A DNA stretch of 64,000 nt from CALFML01 sp044222245 (GTDB lineage Bacteria > Myxococcota_A > Polyangia > Palsa-1104 > JAEUJZ01): the NCBI GenBank assembly GCA_044222245.1, contig JBGANQ010000015.1, forward strand, positions 71,448-135,447, in the 5' to 3' direction. This document shows, in pieces, positions 17,822-27,037 of this stretch; position 1 is the first letter of the stretch, and each line of letters starts with the position of its first letter. The position numbers and the translations under genes were made by a program. The notes beneath the pieces are model-generated. The model was not told the origin of the DNA and did not search any database. It was given only the letters and a program-made list of their open reading frames with translations.

Positions 17822-18514
17822 ATGCTGTCGTCTCTTTCGTCAGTCCGGGGTCTGACCGTCGCCGCTCTGCTCCTTTTTGCGCCTCCGCTTGGCCGCTGGG
17901 AAGGACTCGCCACCGCCTACGCCGACTCGCTGCCGGTGCTGGCCGCCGCCGACTCGCCCGCCGGCTGGCAGCCGTACAAGGTCAAGCGCGGCGTCGCCGT
18001 CGAGCGGCGGCCGGTCCAGGGCTCGCGCTTTTTCGAGTACCGCGCCACCGTGTCGGCCCCCGTCTCGCCCGAGGCGGTGATCAGTCACATGTGGCGCTTT
18101 GTCAGCGAAGGGCGCTCGCCGATCATCAAGAGGCGGCAGGTGCTCAAACAGGAGCCCACCGAGCTGCTCATGTACGACCAGGTCAAGACGCCGGTGGTGA
18201 GCGATCGCGACTACACCCTGCTCGTCCGCAAGCTCGGCGACGCCAGCAGCCACCGCTATCAGATGACGTTCGAGACCGCCAACCAGCTCGGCCCGCCCGT
18301 CGATCCCAAGCATGTGCGCATCCCCGCCATCCGCGGCCGCTGGCTCATCGAGCCCGCGACCGCGGGCGGCAGCCGGCTGACCTATCAGTCGTTCAGTGAG
18401 CCGGGGGGCTCGATTCCCGCGTTCATGATCCACGGCGCGCAGTTCGATCAGATCGTCCAGGATGTCGAGGGACTCCTAAAGCGCCTGAGCAGTCTCCCCC
18501 AGGCGCCGCCGTAG
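17822..18514 (+). CDS. Secreted START/SRPBCC-like protein
   Basis: 230 aa from ATG 17822. N-terminal signal peptide (hydrophobic to about residue 33, AYADS). The mature part has START-domain features: a V-A-V-E-R start, VVSDRDYTLLVRKLGD, the RGRWLIEP strand and the C-terminal helix FDQIVQDVEGLLKRL. Predicted to bind a hydrophobic ligand in the periplasm. Co-oriented small ORF follows. Confidence 0.78.
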   Translation: MLSSLSSVRGLTVAALLLFAPPLGRWEGLATAYADSLPVLAAADSPAGWQPYKVKRGVAVERRPVQGSRFFEYRATVSAPVSPEAVISHMWRFVSEGRSPIIKRRQVLKQEPTELLMYDQVKTPVVSDRDYTLLVRKLGDASSHRYQMTFETANQLGPPVDPKHVRIPAIRGRWLIEPATAGGSRLTYQSFSEPGGSIPAFMIHGAQFDQIVQDVEGLLKRLSSLPQAPP

Positions 18515-18560
18515 CCGGGCTACCCGCAGCGCTGCGGGCGGTCCTCCGTGAGGTCGATCC

Positions 18561-18683
18561 ATGAGCAGCCCCCGGAAGCCCCACTCCGCGGACGCCCTGC
18601 AGGTCCTGCTGGTGTTCTACGCGGTGCTGCTGCTCGGCTGCGTCGGCGTGACCGCGCCGGTGGTGGTCGCCCAGCTGTTTTGA
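18561..18683 (+). CDS. Small single-span membrane protein
   Basis: 40 aa, ATG 18561 to TGA 18681-18683. Residues about 12-38 form one hydrophobic segment (LQVLLVFYAVLLLGC onward). It starts 46 bp after the START-like gene and could be co-transcribed with it. No strong ribosome site (GTGAGG 12 bases upstream). Small size makes this tentative. Confidence 0.4.
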   Translation: MSSPRKPHSADALQVLLVFYAVLLLGCVGVTAPVVVAQLF

Positions 18684-18685
18684 CT

Positions 18686-19378
18686 TCAGTAGGGGTGCGG
18701 CCGGCCGTCGTAGTTGAAGAACTGGCCGTTGTCCGCCGGGGTCAGGCGCGCGATGAGGCTGCGCAGCTGCTCCACCGCCTGCGCCGGAGCCAGCGGCGCG
18801 CTCGGCCCGCCCATGTCGGTCTGGACCCAGCCGGGATGAACAGCGACGGTGATGATCGGCGCTCCCTCACGCGCGAAGGCCCGGGTGTACATGTTGAGAG
18901 CCGCCTTGCTCGCCGCATATAGTGGGGAGCTGCCGCTCTTGTTCCACGAGAACGAGCCGACCTGCGAGCTCAAGTTGACCAGCTTGGGCGCCGTCCCCTG
19001 GTCGAGCAGGCCGCGGAACGCCTGCCCGATCAGGATCGGCGCCACCGCGTTCACGTGCAGCACCTCCAGCATAGCGCCGCGCTCATAGGTACCAAGCTCC
19101 ATGCCGCGCAGGTTAAGCCCCGCATTATTAATCAGCAGGTCGAGCGCGGTCGTCTGCTGGCGCACCGTGGCCACGGCCGCCTGCAGCTGCGGCTCGCTGA
19201 GGACATCAAGCTCGATGAGCGTCAGCCGCCCCGCGTGCTCCTCTGCCAGCTGCGCCAGCTTGCCCACCTGCGGCTCGCGCGCCGCCGCGTAGACCTGGGC
19301 TCCGGCCGCCAGGTACTGCCGCACGAACTCAAGGCCAAGGCCGCGACTAGCTCCGGTAATAAAGACTCGTAAGCTCAT
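18686..19378 (-). CDS. Short-chain dehydrogenase/reductase
   Basis: 230 aa. Classical SDR motifs: cofactor loop ITGASRGLGLEFV, LLINNAGLNLRG, catalytic Ser in NLSSQVG and YAASK, then HPGWVQTDMGGPSAP. Similar in shape to C-factor/sniffer-like SDRs. Cytoplasmic, NAD(P)-dependent; substrate unknown. It lies 43 bp downstream of an SRPBCC gene on the same strand, so probably an operon with it. Confidence 0.9.
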   Translation of the reverse strand: MSLRVFITGASRGLGLEFVRQYLAAGAQVYAAAREPQVGKLAQLAEEHAGRLTLIELDVLSEPQLQAAVATVRQQTTALDLLINNAGLNLRGMELGTYERGAMLEVLHVNAVAPILIGQAFRGLLDQGTAPKLVNLSSQVGSFSWNKSGSSPLYAASKAALNMYTRAFAREGAPIITVAVHPGWVQTDMGGPSAPLAPAQAVEQLRSLIARLTPADNGQFFNYDGRPHPY

Positions 19379-19421
19379 GGTTTATCCCTGTACCACAGGA
19401 CCGGGTGGAAGTGGCGCGTCC

Positions 19422-19898
19422 TCATTGCCGGCTGGCAGCAGCGCCGGGGAGCAGCTGGAGGATGGCGTCGCGGCGGTAGTCAAAGATGCGATCGAGGGTG
19501 CGGGCGACAAACAGCCCGTGCGCGAGCTGGCCGAGCGGTCCAAGCGGCTCGCGGTACTCGACCACATCGCGCATGAGGGTGCCGCCGTCCTGCCGGCTGA
19601 ACTGATGAGTGTGGCGCCACAGGGCGTAGGGACCCGACTCCTGCTCGTCAACAAAACGCACGCCAGGCTCCCACACGGCGATGCGGGTGCGCCAGGTCAG
19701 CGGAATCCCGAATAGGGAGATCCGATAGTCGATGCGGGCGCCGGCCTGCATCGCGACCGGCGTCGGGGTGAGGATGCGAAAGCGGAGAAACGGCGGCGTG
19801 AGCGCCTCCAGGTTGCGCGCGTCGGCGAAGAAGAAGAAGACCGTGTCCAGATCCCAGGGCAAAAGCTGCGCGCGTTCCAGGCGATGCGGGGTGCTCAT
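19422..19898 (-). CDS. SRPBCC family protein
   Basis: 158 aa. Begins with a ligand-binding strand and helix ARNLEALTPPFLRFRIL, then GARIDYRISLFGIPLTWRT and VEYREPLGPLGQLAHGLF, which match SRPBCC proteins often paired with SDR-family epimerases. No signal peptide. Upstream of the SDR gene on the same strand; a cofactor or lipid ligand is plausible. Confidence 0.82.
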   Translation of the reverse strand: MSTPHRLERAQLLPWDLDTVFFFFADARNLEALTPPFLRFRILTPTPVAMQAGARIDYRISLFGIPLTWRTRIAVWEPGVRFVDEQESGPYALWRHTHQFSRQDGGTLMRDVVEYREPLGPLGQLAHGLFVARTLDRIFDYRRDAILQLLPGAAASRQ

Positions 19899-20002
19899 GC
19901 TGGTTGTGATGTCGCCGCGGCGCCTGCTTCGCCGCCCAACTGGCCGCGCGACGCTGCGCCGCCGCGCCAGCTGCGCACCGCGGCGGGCGGCCGTACGGCG
20001 GG

Positions 20003-21121
20003 CTAATACAGGGTCGGCTGGTTATACTCAAGCTCGGTAATCTCCCAGCGGTAGTAGTCGTAATCGCCGTCGTCGAGCTTCCAGATGACGTCGCCCTGCA
20101 CCGGCACCTCGACTCCGTTAAACACCTTCCACGCCGTAGCGGGAATAAACCACCGGTGCAGCGCCGCGTCAGCGCCACCTCCCAGGTAGCGCTCGGCCGT
20201 CAGGCTGGCGAAACGTCCCTGCTCGTCAAACGAGAAGACTGCCGAGGCGGAGACGCCGCCATAGCTCATGGTCGCCCGCGCGCTCGCGGCGCTGACCGGC
20301 TCCCACTTGATATACGAGGACAGCGCCGCCGAAGGGAACCAGACGATCTCGCCCAGGAAGCGCAGCAGCGAGCCCTGGTCTATCTTGTCCCCCGTCGCAT
20401 CGACCACCGGCAGCAGCGCCGCGGCCTTGATGAGCATATGGCCCCTGCCCTGCGCGTAGCGGTCGCGGCCGCTCACCGGGATAAAGCCCAGCATGGTGAC
20501 CCGCACTCGCCACACAAACCCCGGCTCATCGACGTTAAAGTACTGCTCGGCCTGCGCGGGCATGAACCCCTGGGTCGGGCTTGTGCGCATCAGGCCGCGC
20601 TGCTTCAGGCGGACCGTGTGGACCCGCGGCTTGCCGACCACCCCGGCACCGGTCAGCCAGCGCCGCACCGGCGGCGGCAGCGGTGCGAGGTCGGCGGCCT
20701 GCACCGGGCCGAGGTCGCGCGGGGCGCTGGCGAGCAGCGACCGCACCTCGCTGTCAACCTGAGCCTGGAAGCACGAGCTCGCGCCCCCGACGATCGCCGC
20801 CCCGAGCAGGAGCACGTTCACCAGCGTGCCCGGCCAGGCAGCATGCCACTGCAGGATGAGCAGCAGCTGGGACAGCACTACCCCGGCGGCCGCCGCCATC
20901 CACCACCCCGGCAGCGCGGCCAGCCGCAGCGCCGCGGCCAGGACCAAAATAGCCCCCGCCACAAGCCACAGGACACCTACCGCCCGCGCCATCGGCTCGA
21001 CGAGCGGGATGAGGGTCCGCCCGCTAAGCCGCGGCAGCGCCGCCAGATGCCATGCCTTGAGGAAGCCGAGAAGGTGAATGCTGCCGTGAACGACAAGGAG
21101 CAGCGTGAGCAGGGTTCGCAT
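20003..21121 (-). CDS. DUF6544-like membrane protein
   Basis: 372 aa. Four hydrophobic segments in the first 125 residues (MRTLLTLLLVVHGSIHLLGF; AVGVLWLVAGAILVLAAALR; two more), then a soluble domain with DLAPLPPPVRRWLTGAGVVG, MRTSPTQGFMPAQAEQYFNV and YIKWEPVSAASA. The layout agrees with DUF6544 proteins. Function unknown. 298 bp separates it from the divergent kinase gene; that gap shows no further gene. Confidence 0.7.
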   Translation of the reverse strand: MRTLLTLLLVVHGSIHLLGFLKAWHLAALPRLSGRTLIPLVEPMARAVGVLWLVAGAILVLAAALRLAALPGWWMAAAAGVVLSQLLLILQWHAAWPGTLVNVLLLGAAIVGGASSCFQAQVDSEVRSLLASAPRDLGPVQAADLAPLPPPVRRWLTGAGVVGKPRVHTVRLKQRGLMRTSPTQGFMPAQAEQYFNVDEPGFVWRVRVTMLGFIPVSGRDRYAQGRGHMLIKAAALLPVVDATGDKIDQGSLLRFLGEIVWFPSAALSSYIKWEPVSAASARATMSYGGVSASAVFSFDEQGRFASLTAERYLGGGADAALHRWFIPATAWKVFNGVEVPVQGDVIWKLDDGDYDYYRWEITELEYNQPTLY

Positions 21122-21419
21122 GCCCGGGTCTAACGCAAGCGCAGTGCCACCTGCGGACCGCTGCCGCTGCCATCAGTCGGCCGCCCGGCCCCGAGCCCGC
21201 TGCAGAGCGCCTGCCCGACCGGCGCAGGGGCGGCGGCAATTTTTGCGCGCGCACGCACCGCAGCGGCAATTCTTGCACGCCGTCGGTGTCCGAAATTCTG
21301 GCTGGTCTTCGTCGCGTACTCAGGCGAAACTGATTTCGCTGACTGTCGCAGCGCACCGTCGGATATACTTCGCAAAAGCAGATCCTGGGGTTGTGGGTCA
21401 GGCTGTCGAGGAGGGGATC

Positions 21420-21878
21420 ATGCCGCTGCTTCGCGCCGGAGATGTGGTTGCCAACCGCTTTGAAATCGACCGCTTCGCCGGCTCGGGAGGCATGGGCACG
21501 GTCTACCGCGCCACGGATCGATACTCGCAAGCCACCGTCGCGCTCAAGCTCCTGAACGTCCGGCCGCGCAGCGCCGGCGACTCCGAGGAGTCCGATCGCT
21601 TCGCCCGTGAGGCGCAGATCCTCTCCGAGCTGCGCCACCCCGGAATTGTCTCCTATGTCGCCCACGGCCAGACCCCTGATGGGCAGCGCTTCCTCGCCAT
21701 GGAGTGGCTGGAGGGCCACGACCTGGCCTATCGCCTCGCCCGCGGACCGCTGCCCCTGCGCGACGCGCTGCTCCTGGCCAGGCGAGTCGCCGAGGCGTTG
21801 ACGATTGCCCATCAGCGCGGCATCATCCATCGCGACCTTAAGCCGACCACTGAAGCCCCCGCGAGAGACAGAAGATAG
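21420..21878 (+). pseudogene. Ser/Thr kinase, 5' half, interrupted in the catalytic loop
   Basis: ATG 21420 has GAGGAGG upstream. N-lobe is intact: glycine loop GSGGMGTVYRA, VALKLLNV (ATP Lys), FAREAQILSELRHPGIV, then IAHQRGIIHRDLKP. Right after the codons for DLKPT it runs into unrelated sequence and a TAG at 21876. The matching 3' half starts at 25181 in the same frame. The complete gene would be a PknK-like kinase with a C-terminal ATPase. As it stands, the product lacks catalytic Asn, DFG and C-lobe. Confidence 0.85.
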
Positions 21879-21884
21879 CGTTCC
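21833..21884 (+). repeat. Left-type end L3 of island 3
   Basis: Starts with kinase codons GACCTTAAGCCGAC (21834-21847), then CACTGAAGC..CGAGAGA and GCGTTCC. It is a diverged copy of L1/L2: the words CACTG, CGAGAGA and CGTTCC are shared with similar spacing. Because the kinase continues only after 25181, everything past 21847 is insert-derived. This identifies the shared tail of L1-L3 as an element end. Confidence 0.6.
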
Positions 21885-21995
21885 CTGACCGGGTGAGCGC
21901 GCCGGAATGATACCTCGCGCGCGACCGCTGGGCGGCACGGCTGCGGGAGAGCGTTTGCGACTCTGGGAGACGCGCATTCGTGGCACATTGGCTTT

Positions 21996-23951
21996 ATGCG
22001 CATGCGCTCCTGCCTTCCCTTGGCCTTGCTGTTCATCGCCGGACGTGGTGAGCCGGCACCGCCGGCACCCGGGGCGCCTCACCCTCTTGCGCGCCCCGGG
22101 TCGGGCGCGGCGATAGCGACCCTGCCGCAGCAGTATGCCGACCGCGCGCTGGTCGCAACCTTCGCCGAGCCGGACCGCAAGGCGAAGCTCGCCGCGGCGT
22201 TTCCTGCCCTCGATGGCGAGCTGGCGGCGCAGCTCGCCGCGCTGAAGCTGCCGGGCTTTGTCCTGGGCGTAGTCATTGATGACGAGCTGGCCTATGCCAG
22301 AGGCTTTGGGGTCGCCGACCTGCAGACGCGGACGCCGGCCACCCCGGACACGGTCTACCGCATCGGATCGATTACCAAGACCTTCACCAGCCTCGCCGTG
22401 GTCAAGCTGCGCGACGCCGGCAAGCTGGCGCTCGATGATCCAGCGGCGCGCTTTGTGCCCGAGCTGGCGGCGATCCGCTACCCGACGCGCGACTCGCCGC
22501 CGTTTACGCTGCGCCACATCCTCACCCATACCTCGGGTCTGCCTCCGGTGGCGGGCTTCAGCTTCACGCAGAGCGATCACGACGTCACCCGGGCCGAGAT
22601 GCTGAGCGACCTTGACCGCATGACGCTCGCGGCGGCTCCGGGCACCCGTGAGGTCTACTCCAACTTCGGTCTCGCCCTGCTTGGCCTGGTGATCGAGCGG
22701 GCAAGCGGCCTCGCCTACCGCGACTACGTGAGCCGGGAGATCTTCCTGCCGCTCGGCATGCGCGAGAGCTACTGGTCGGAAAAGGACGTCCCCAAAGAGC
22801 GCCTGGCGACCGCGTACGCGCCCAGTCCGAGCGGCCCGCAGCGGGTGCCCCACTGGCGGCTCGGAGCGTCCGAGGCAGCCGGCGGGATCTACACCTCGCT
22901 GCGCGATCTGGCGCGCTATGCGGCCTTTCAGCTCGCCGCCTATCCTGCGCGCAGCGAGCCAGAGAGCGGCCCGGTGCGGCGGAGCACGGTGCGTGAAGCC
23001 CACGCGGTCCAGCACCACAGCGGCCTCGCCATCGCCCCGCGTGCCGACGCAGCCGGGCAGGCAGAAGTCGGCGCGACCGCATCGGGGATCGGCCTTGCCT
23101 GGTGGAGCGAGCAGACCTGCGACCTCGAGCAGCGGGTGTGGCACTCGGGCGGCACCGAAGGCTTCACCGCCGCGATCCACCTTCTGCCGCAGCGCGGTGT
23201 CGCGCTCCTTCTGCTGGTCAACTCCTTCCAGGCTCCGCACCGCGCGCTCGTCGATCGGGCGCTCGCCGTCCTGCGCGGGTCGGGCGGGCTCCCGCTGCGT
23301 ACGCTGCCAGTGACCTCCGCGCTGGCGCAGGCGATGGCGCGCGTGGCGCAGCTTTACACAAGCTACAGCGATAAGGACTACACGGAGCTGTTCAGCCAGT
23401 CCCTGCGCGCCGCGGTGCCAAGCGCTCAGGTGGTGGAGCTGACGCGCCGCCTCACCCGGCTCCACGGCGCCTGCAAGGATCCGGTGCCGCTGGAGGTCCT
23501 TGGCGCGTCCAGCGCCCGCTTCAAGCTGCCGTGCGCGCGCGGCTATCTTGAGTATGACATTACCGTTGACGCCGCGGCCAGGCTGCTGGCCGCCAGCGTG
23601 CAGTCGCGCGAGCTGCCGCCGTCCGTCCCGGTGGCGCGGGCAGCGGCGCGCATCGCCAGCCTGATCCAGACCTGGGACGAGCCGGCGTATGCAGCGCTGC
23701 TCTTGCCCACCTTCCCCCGGGCCGCCATGCAGAGCTTGTTCCGCACCCTGGCCCAGCAGCACGGCAGCTGCGTCGTCGGCAAGCCGGTGGACGGCGATGG
23801 CGAGAGTCGGGCATCGCTGGCGCTGACGTGCGAGCGCGGCGGCAACCTCCTTCTCGACCTGACCCTGGATGACACTCTCACGCGCGCCCGGGCGATGACC
23901 CTGGAGCCGCTCAGCCGCTCCCCGGTCAGCGGTCCCTGCGCCGAGCGCTGA
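21996..23951 (+). CDS. Beta-lactamase-family serine hydrolase (class C/AmpH-like)
   Basis: 651 aa. Weak N-terminal signal. Catalytic motifs are in order: SITK (Ser nucleophile, Lys) in YRIGSITKTFTSLAVVKLR, YSN in EVYSNFGLALLG, and HSGGTEGF as the KTG equivalent. Residues 1-420 form the penicillin-binding fold. The C-terminal 230 residues add two related alpha/beta domains (LYTSYSDKDYTELF and LIQTWDEPAYAALL) with a conserved Cys pair each. Likely a periplasmic esterase or peptidase rather than a true lactamase. First cargo gene of island 3. Confidence 0.85.
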   Translation: MRMRSCLPLALLFIAGRGEPAPPAPGAPHPLARPGSGAAIATLPQQYADRALVATFAEPDRKAKLAAAFPALDGELAAQLAALKLPGFVLGVVIDDELAYARGFGVADLQTRTPATPDTVYRIGSITKTFTSLAVVKLRDAGKLALDDPAARFVPELAAIRYPTRDSPPFTLRHILTHTSGLPPVAGFSFTQSDHDVTRAEMLSDLDRMTLAAAPGTREVYSNFGLALLGLVIERASGLAYRDYVSREIFLPLGMRESYWSEKDVPKERLATAYAPSPSGPQRVPHWRLGASEAAGGIYTSLRDLARYAAFQLAAYPARSEPESGPVRRSTVREAHAVQHHSGLAIAPRADAAGQAEVGATASGIGLAWWSEQTCDLEQRVWHSGGTEGFTAAIHLLPQRGVALLLLVNSFQAPHRALVDRALAVLRGSGGLPLRTLPVTSALAQAMARVAQLYTSYSDKDYTELFSQSLRAAVPSAQVVELTRRLTRLHGACKDPVPLEVLGASSARFKLPCARGYLEYDITVDAAARLLAASVQSRELPPSVPVARAAARIASLIQTWDEPAYAALLLPTFPRAAMQSLFRTLAQQHGSCVVGKPVDGDGESRASLALTCERGGNLLLDLTLDDTLTRARAMTLEPLSRSPVSGPCAER

Positions 23952-24203
23952 TGCTTCCTGGGCGCCGCGGGGTCGTCGCTTGCGCGGCTCCTGCGTCGCG
24001 AGGTGACTGCGCTGCGACATCTGCAGCGCCCGCTGCAGGTTCTGCAGTCAGGGGCTGACGGGACGCATCACCAGGACAGATGATTCCGTTGGTGAGTCCC
24101 GAAGTTTTGTCCTGGCATAAATCCTGCTTTTGCCTCTGCCGAGAACACGCGGGGCCCTGCCGGCCCCGTTCGACAGCACTTCACTTCATTCACAGGAGCT
24201 CCC

Positions 24204-25067
24204 ATGAAGTCCTCATCTCGGCGTGCCATCCTCAGATCTCTTGGCGGTTTTGGGACCCTGGCTCTGTTTGGCTGCGGCAGCGGCGCGAGCTCCGCTACAG
24301 AGCCCAGTACCGGCTCGACTTCACCCGACGCCGGCACCGCGGGCGGCGATGGCAGCATCTCCGCCGGCGGCTTCGCGGTCGGCTCGGGGGCCTTTCTGGC
24401 CGACAAGGACTACGGCAACCCGTTCCAAGGGGGCCTGGGCGCCGCCTGCACCGCCTATATGTCTTCGACCAAGGGACCGTGCCACTCCAATACCTACCTG
24501 CGCAAGGATGTGACCGATGGACTCATCGGTCTGCCGACGCGGTTTGAGTTCCTGGTGGTCGACACCGCATGCAACCCGGTGAAGAACGCCTTCGTCGAGA
24601 TCTGGTACGCCTCGCCCGCCGGCACCTACTCCAAGGCGGCCGAGGTGATCGACTCTGGCACCGGCTATGGGGGCTCGGGAGCGGATCTCAGCACCGCGTT
24701 CTGCACCGGAAACAACGCCGAGGCCCTGGCGTCCAAGTGGCTGCGCGGCTTCCAGATAAGCGGCGCCGACGGCCGCGTCACCATCGACGGCATCTTCCCC
24801 GGCTGGTACGCGAGCCGCACCACGCATGTGCACTTCATCATCACCGCCAGCGGCCACAGCTCAGCCACCTCGCAGCTGTTCTTTGACGAGGCGCTGACCA
24901 CGGCGGTCTACACCCAGCACGGCGCTTACAGCGCGCGCGGCAACAAGGACACCACCAACGCGAGCGACAATGTCGCCCGCGGGCTCACGCTCAGCACCGT
25001 GCTCATGACCGTGTCGCAACAGAGCGACGGAGCGCTGTTGGCATCCAAGACCCTCACCATCGCCTGA
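24204..25067 (+). CDS. Tat-exported intradiol ring-cleavage dioxygenase-like lipoprotein
   Basis: 287 aa, ribosome site AGGAG before ATG. Twin-arginine-like leader SSRRAILRSLGGFGTLALFG followed by Cys (lipobox). The intradiol fold is indicated by EIWYASPAGTYS and GWYASRTTHVHF, which supply the two Tyr and two His iron ligands. Such exported members are less studied than the catechol dioxygenases of aromatic degradation and may act on other phenolics. No aromatic-degradation genes are nearby. Second cargo gene of island 3. Confidence 0.82.
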   Translation: MKSSSRRAILRSLGGFGTLALFGCGSGASSATEPSTGSTSPDAGTAGGDGSISAGGFAVGSGAFLADKDYGNPFQGGLGAACTAYMSSTKGPCHSNTYLRKDVTDGLIGLPTRFEFLVVDTACNPVKNAFVEIWYASPAGTYSKAAEVIDSGTGYGGSGADLSTAFCTGNNAEALASKWLRGFQISGADGRVTIDGIFPGWYASRTTHVHFIITASGHSSATSQLFFDEALTTAVYTQHGAYSARGNKDTTNASDNVARGLTLSTVLMTVSQQSDGALLASKTLTIA

Positions 25068-25092
25068 AGTGGCATCGCCCTCGGGGGCCGGC

Positions 25093-25194
25093 GCTCGCGC
25101 GAGCTGCCGCGGGCAAGCGTTCCCCAGGCCTTCCGCGAGACCTCCACCAAGTCCCCTCAGCCACTTCTGGTCGGCTCGCGGACCTTGAGCCGAC
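25093..25194 (+). repeat. Right-type end R3
   Basis: Diverged relative of R1/R2. It opens with the palindrome GCTCGCGCGAGC (25093-25104), carries GCAAGCGTTCC (25113-25123) at the same offset as R1, and ends in the kinase codons GACCTTGAGCCGAC. Over the first 30 aligned bases, 20 match R1. The middle 57 bases are unrelated to R1/R2. Confidence 0.5.
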
Positions 25195-27037
25195 GAACCT
25201 CTTTCTTCCCGACGACGATCCCGACCGCGTGCGGCTGCTCGACTTTGGCATCGCCCGCCGCCAGACCATGGCCAAGGCGATGACCCAGACCGGGCGGGTG
25301 ATGGGGACGCCGGAATACATGGCGCCCGAGCAGGCCCGCGGCCTCCGCGACCTGACGGCGGCGGCGGATATCTTCTCCCTGGGCTGCATCCTGTACGAGT
25401 GCCTGGCCGGCGAGCCGCCGTTTGTCGCCGAGCACCTGGCCGCGGTGCTGGTGCGGATCTTGTTTGACGAGCCGACGCCCATCGCCGAGCGGCGCCCGGG
25501 GCTCTCCGAAGCGGTGGCGGGGCTCGTCGGACACATGCTGCGCAAGGAGCCGGGGCAGCGGATCGCCGACGCCGCGGAGCTCGTGCAGGCGATGACGGGG
25601 CTCGGTGAGGTCGCCGAGCTGCAGCTGCTGCCCCGGCTGGCGGCGCCGCCCCACACGCCGTCCACGTTCGCCGAGAACGAGCAGGTCTTGTTCAGCCTGG
25701 TGGTGGCCGCCGGTCCCAAGTCCGAGACTCCAACCGAGTTCCCGCCCCCCACCACGGCGACCCCGCTTGGAGCCGAGCGGCGCACTGCGCTCCTGGCCGC
25801 GGTGCGCGAGCTTGGGGCGCGCGCCGAGTTCCTCATGGATGGGGCGCTGGTGGTGACCCTGCCGCAGACCGGCAGCGCGACCGACCAGGCGGCGATGGCA
25901 GCGCGGGTGGCGCTGATGATCAAGGATCGGTGGCCCGAGGCGGGCGTCGCGGTGAGCACCGGACGCGGCGCCAGCCAGGGCCTGACCACAGTGGGCGACG
26001 TGGCCGATCGGGCGGCGCGGCTGCTGCAGCGGCGCACCGGCGGCGCGACGGCGGCCAGCACGCCGAGCGGGGTCTGGCTCGATGAGCTGTCGGCGCGGCT
26101 GCTCGGGCCGCCGTTCGCGGTGTCCAAGACCGCGGAAGGCCTGCTGCTGCTCGGCGAGCAGCAGCAGGGCGATGACAGTCGCCTGCTGCTCGGCAAGCCG
26201 ACGGCGTGTGTCGGGCGCGAGGTCGAGCTGGCGACCCTGGAGGCCCAGCTCAGCGGCTGCATCGAAGACGGCGAGGCCCGCCTGGCGCTGGTCACCGCGC
26301 CGCCCGGCGTGGGCAAGTCGCGCCTACGTCACGAGCTGCTGCGCCGGGTCGAGCGCCGGAGCGAGCCAGTCACCGTCCTTCTGGGCCGCGGCGACCTGCT
26401 CAGCGCCGGCACTGCCTACGGGATGGTCGGCCGGGCGATCCGCCGGCTGTGCGGCCTGTCGGGCAGCGAGCCGCCGGAGGTGCAGCGGGAGCGCTTGCGC
26501 CAGCGCGTCTCCGAGCACGTCCCCGCCGGCGAAAAGGAGCGCGTCGGGGTGCTGCTGGGAGAGCTCTGCGGTATCCACTTCTCTGACGACGAGAGCCCCG
26601 TGCTGGCCGCCGCGCGCAAGGATCCCAAAGGCTGGCCCGAGCGCCTGCGGCGGGCGGCGCTCGACTGGCTGGCCGCCGAGTGCCAGGCCGCGCCCGTGCT
26701 GTTCGTGCTGGATGATCTGCACTGGGGCGACGAGCTGACGGTCGGCTTCCTGGATGAGGCGCTGCGCGAGCTACGCAGCGCTCCGCTATTCGTCCTTGTG
26801 CTGGCACGTCCGGAAGTGCACACCGTGTTCCCGCGACTGTGGCAAGACCATCGGCCGCAAGAGATCGCGCTCAAAGGCCTTAGCAAGCGTGCCTGCGAGC
26901 GCCTGATCCTGCAGGTCCTCGGCAAGCAGGTGCGCCCCGAGACGGTAGCGGCGATCGTCCAGCAGTCGGCGGGCAACGCACTGTTTCTGGAGGGGACAGT
27001 GCGTCCAGCCAAGGCTACGTGTTCTTTCCGTCGCTGA
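25181..27037 (+). pseudogene. Ser/Thr kinase, 3' half with C-terminal ATPase, truncated
   Basis: Continues the kinase of 21420 after island 3: TNLFLPDDDPDR, DFGIARR, GTPEYMAPEQ and the rest of the C-lobe, then a cyclase/ATPase-like regulatory part (about 25680-27000). This has a P-loop TAPPGVGKSRLRHELLRR and Walker B LFVLDDLHWGD, as in kinases fused to STAND/AAA modules. After SAGNALFLE (about 27000) the homology stops and the frame ends within 20 codons. The expected C-terminal TPR region is missing, cut by the integrase-bearing segment. Confidence 0.85.

Larger units (their letters stand above)
21834..25194 (+). mobile_element. Cargo island 3 inserted in a kinase catalytic loop
   Basis: 3.35-kb insert between two copies of a 14-mer, GACCTTAAGCCGAC (21834-21847) and GACCTTGAGCCGAC (25181-25194), 13/14 identical. 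Joining the flanks at the repeat restores the kinase frame as HRDL(K/E)PTNLFLPDDD...DFGIAR. Contents are a beta-lactamase-family hydrolase and an intradiol dioxygenase, both on the plus strand, with no transposase or integrase. The repeat is kinase-specific (GCCGAC here, GCGGCC in islands 1 and 2), as expected of a target duplication or an att core. The mechanism is unknown. Confidence 0.65.

Noticed and set aside
21024..24020. 998-codon open frame antisense to the kinase start and the serine hydrolase
   Set aside because: Overlaps two genes with clear motifs; composition typical of an antisense shadow.
21996..25067. Island 3 as a resistance cassette
   Set aside because: The hydrolase has the SxxK/YSN fold but a long extra C-terminal region and no evidence for lactam hydrolysis; the dioxygenase is unrelated to resistance.
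26416..27024. Extension of the integrase frame into the kinase ATPase region
   Set aside because: The opposite strand carries clear P-loop and Walker B motifs; the frame is open only because the integrase stop was lost.
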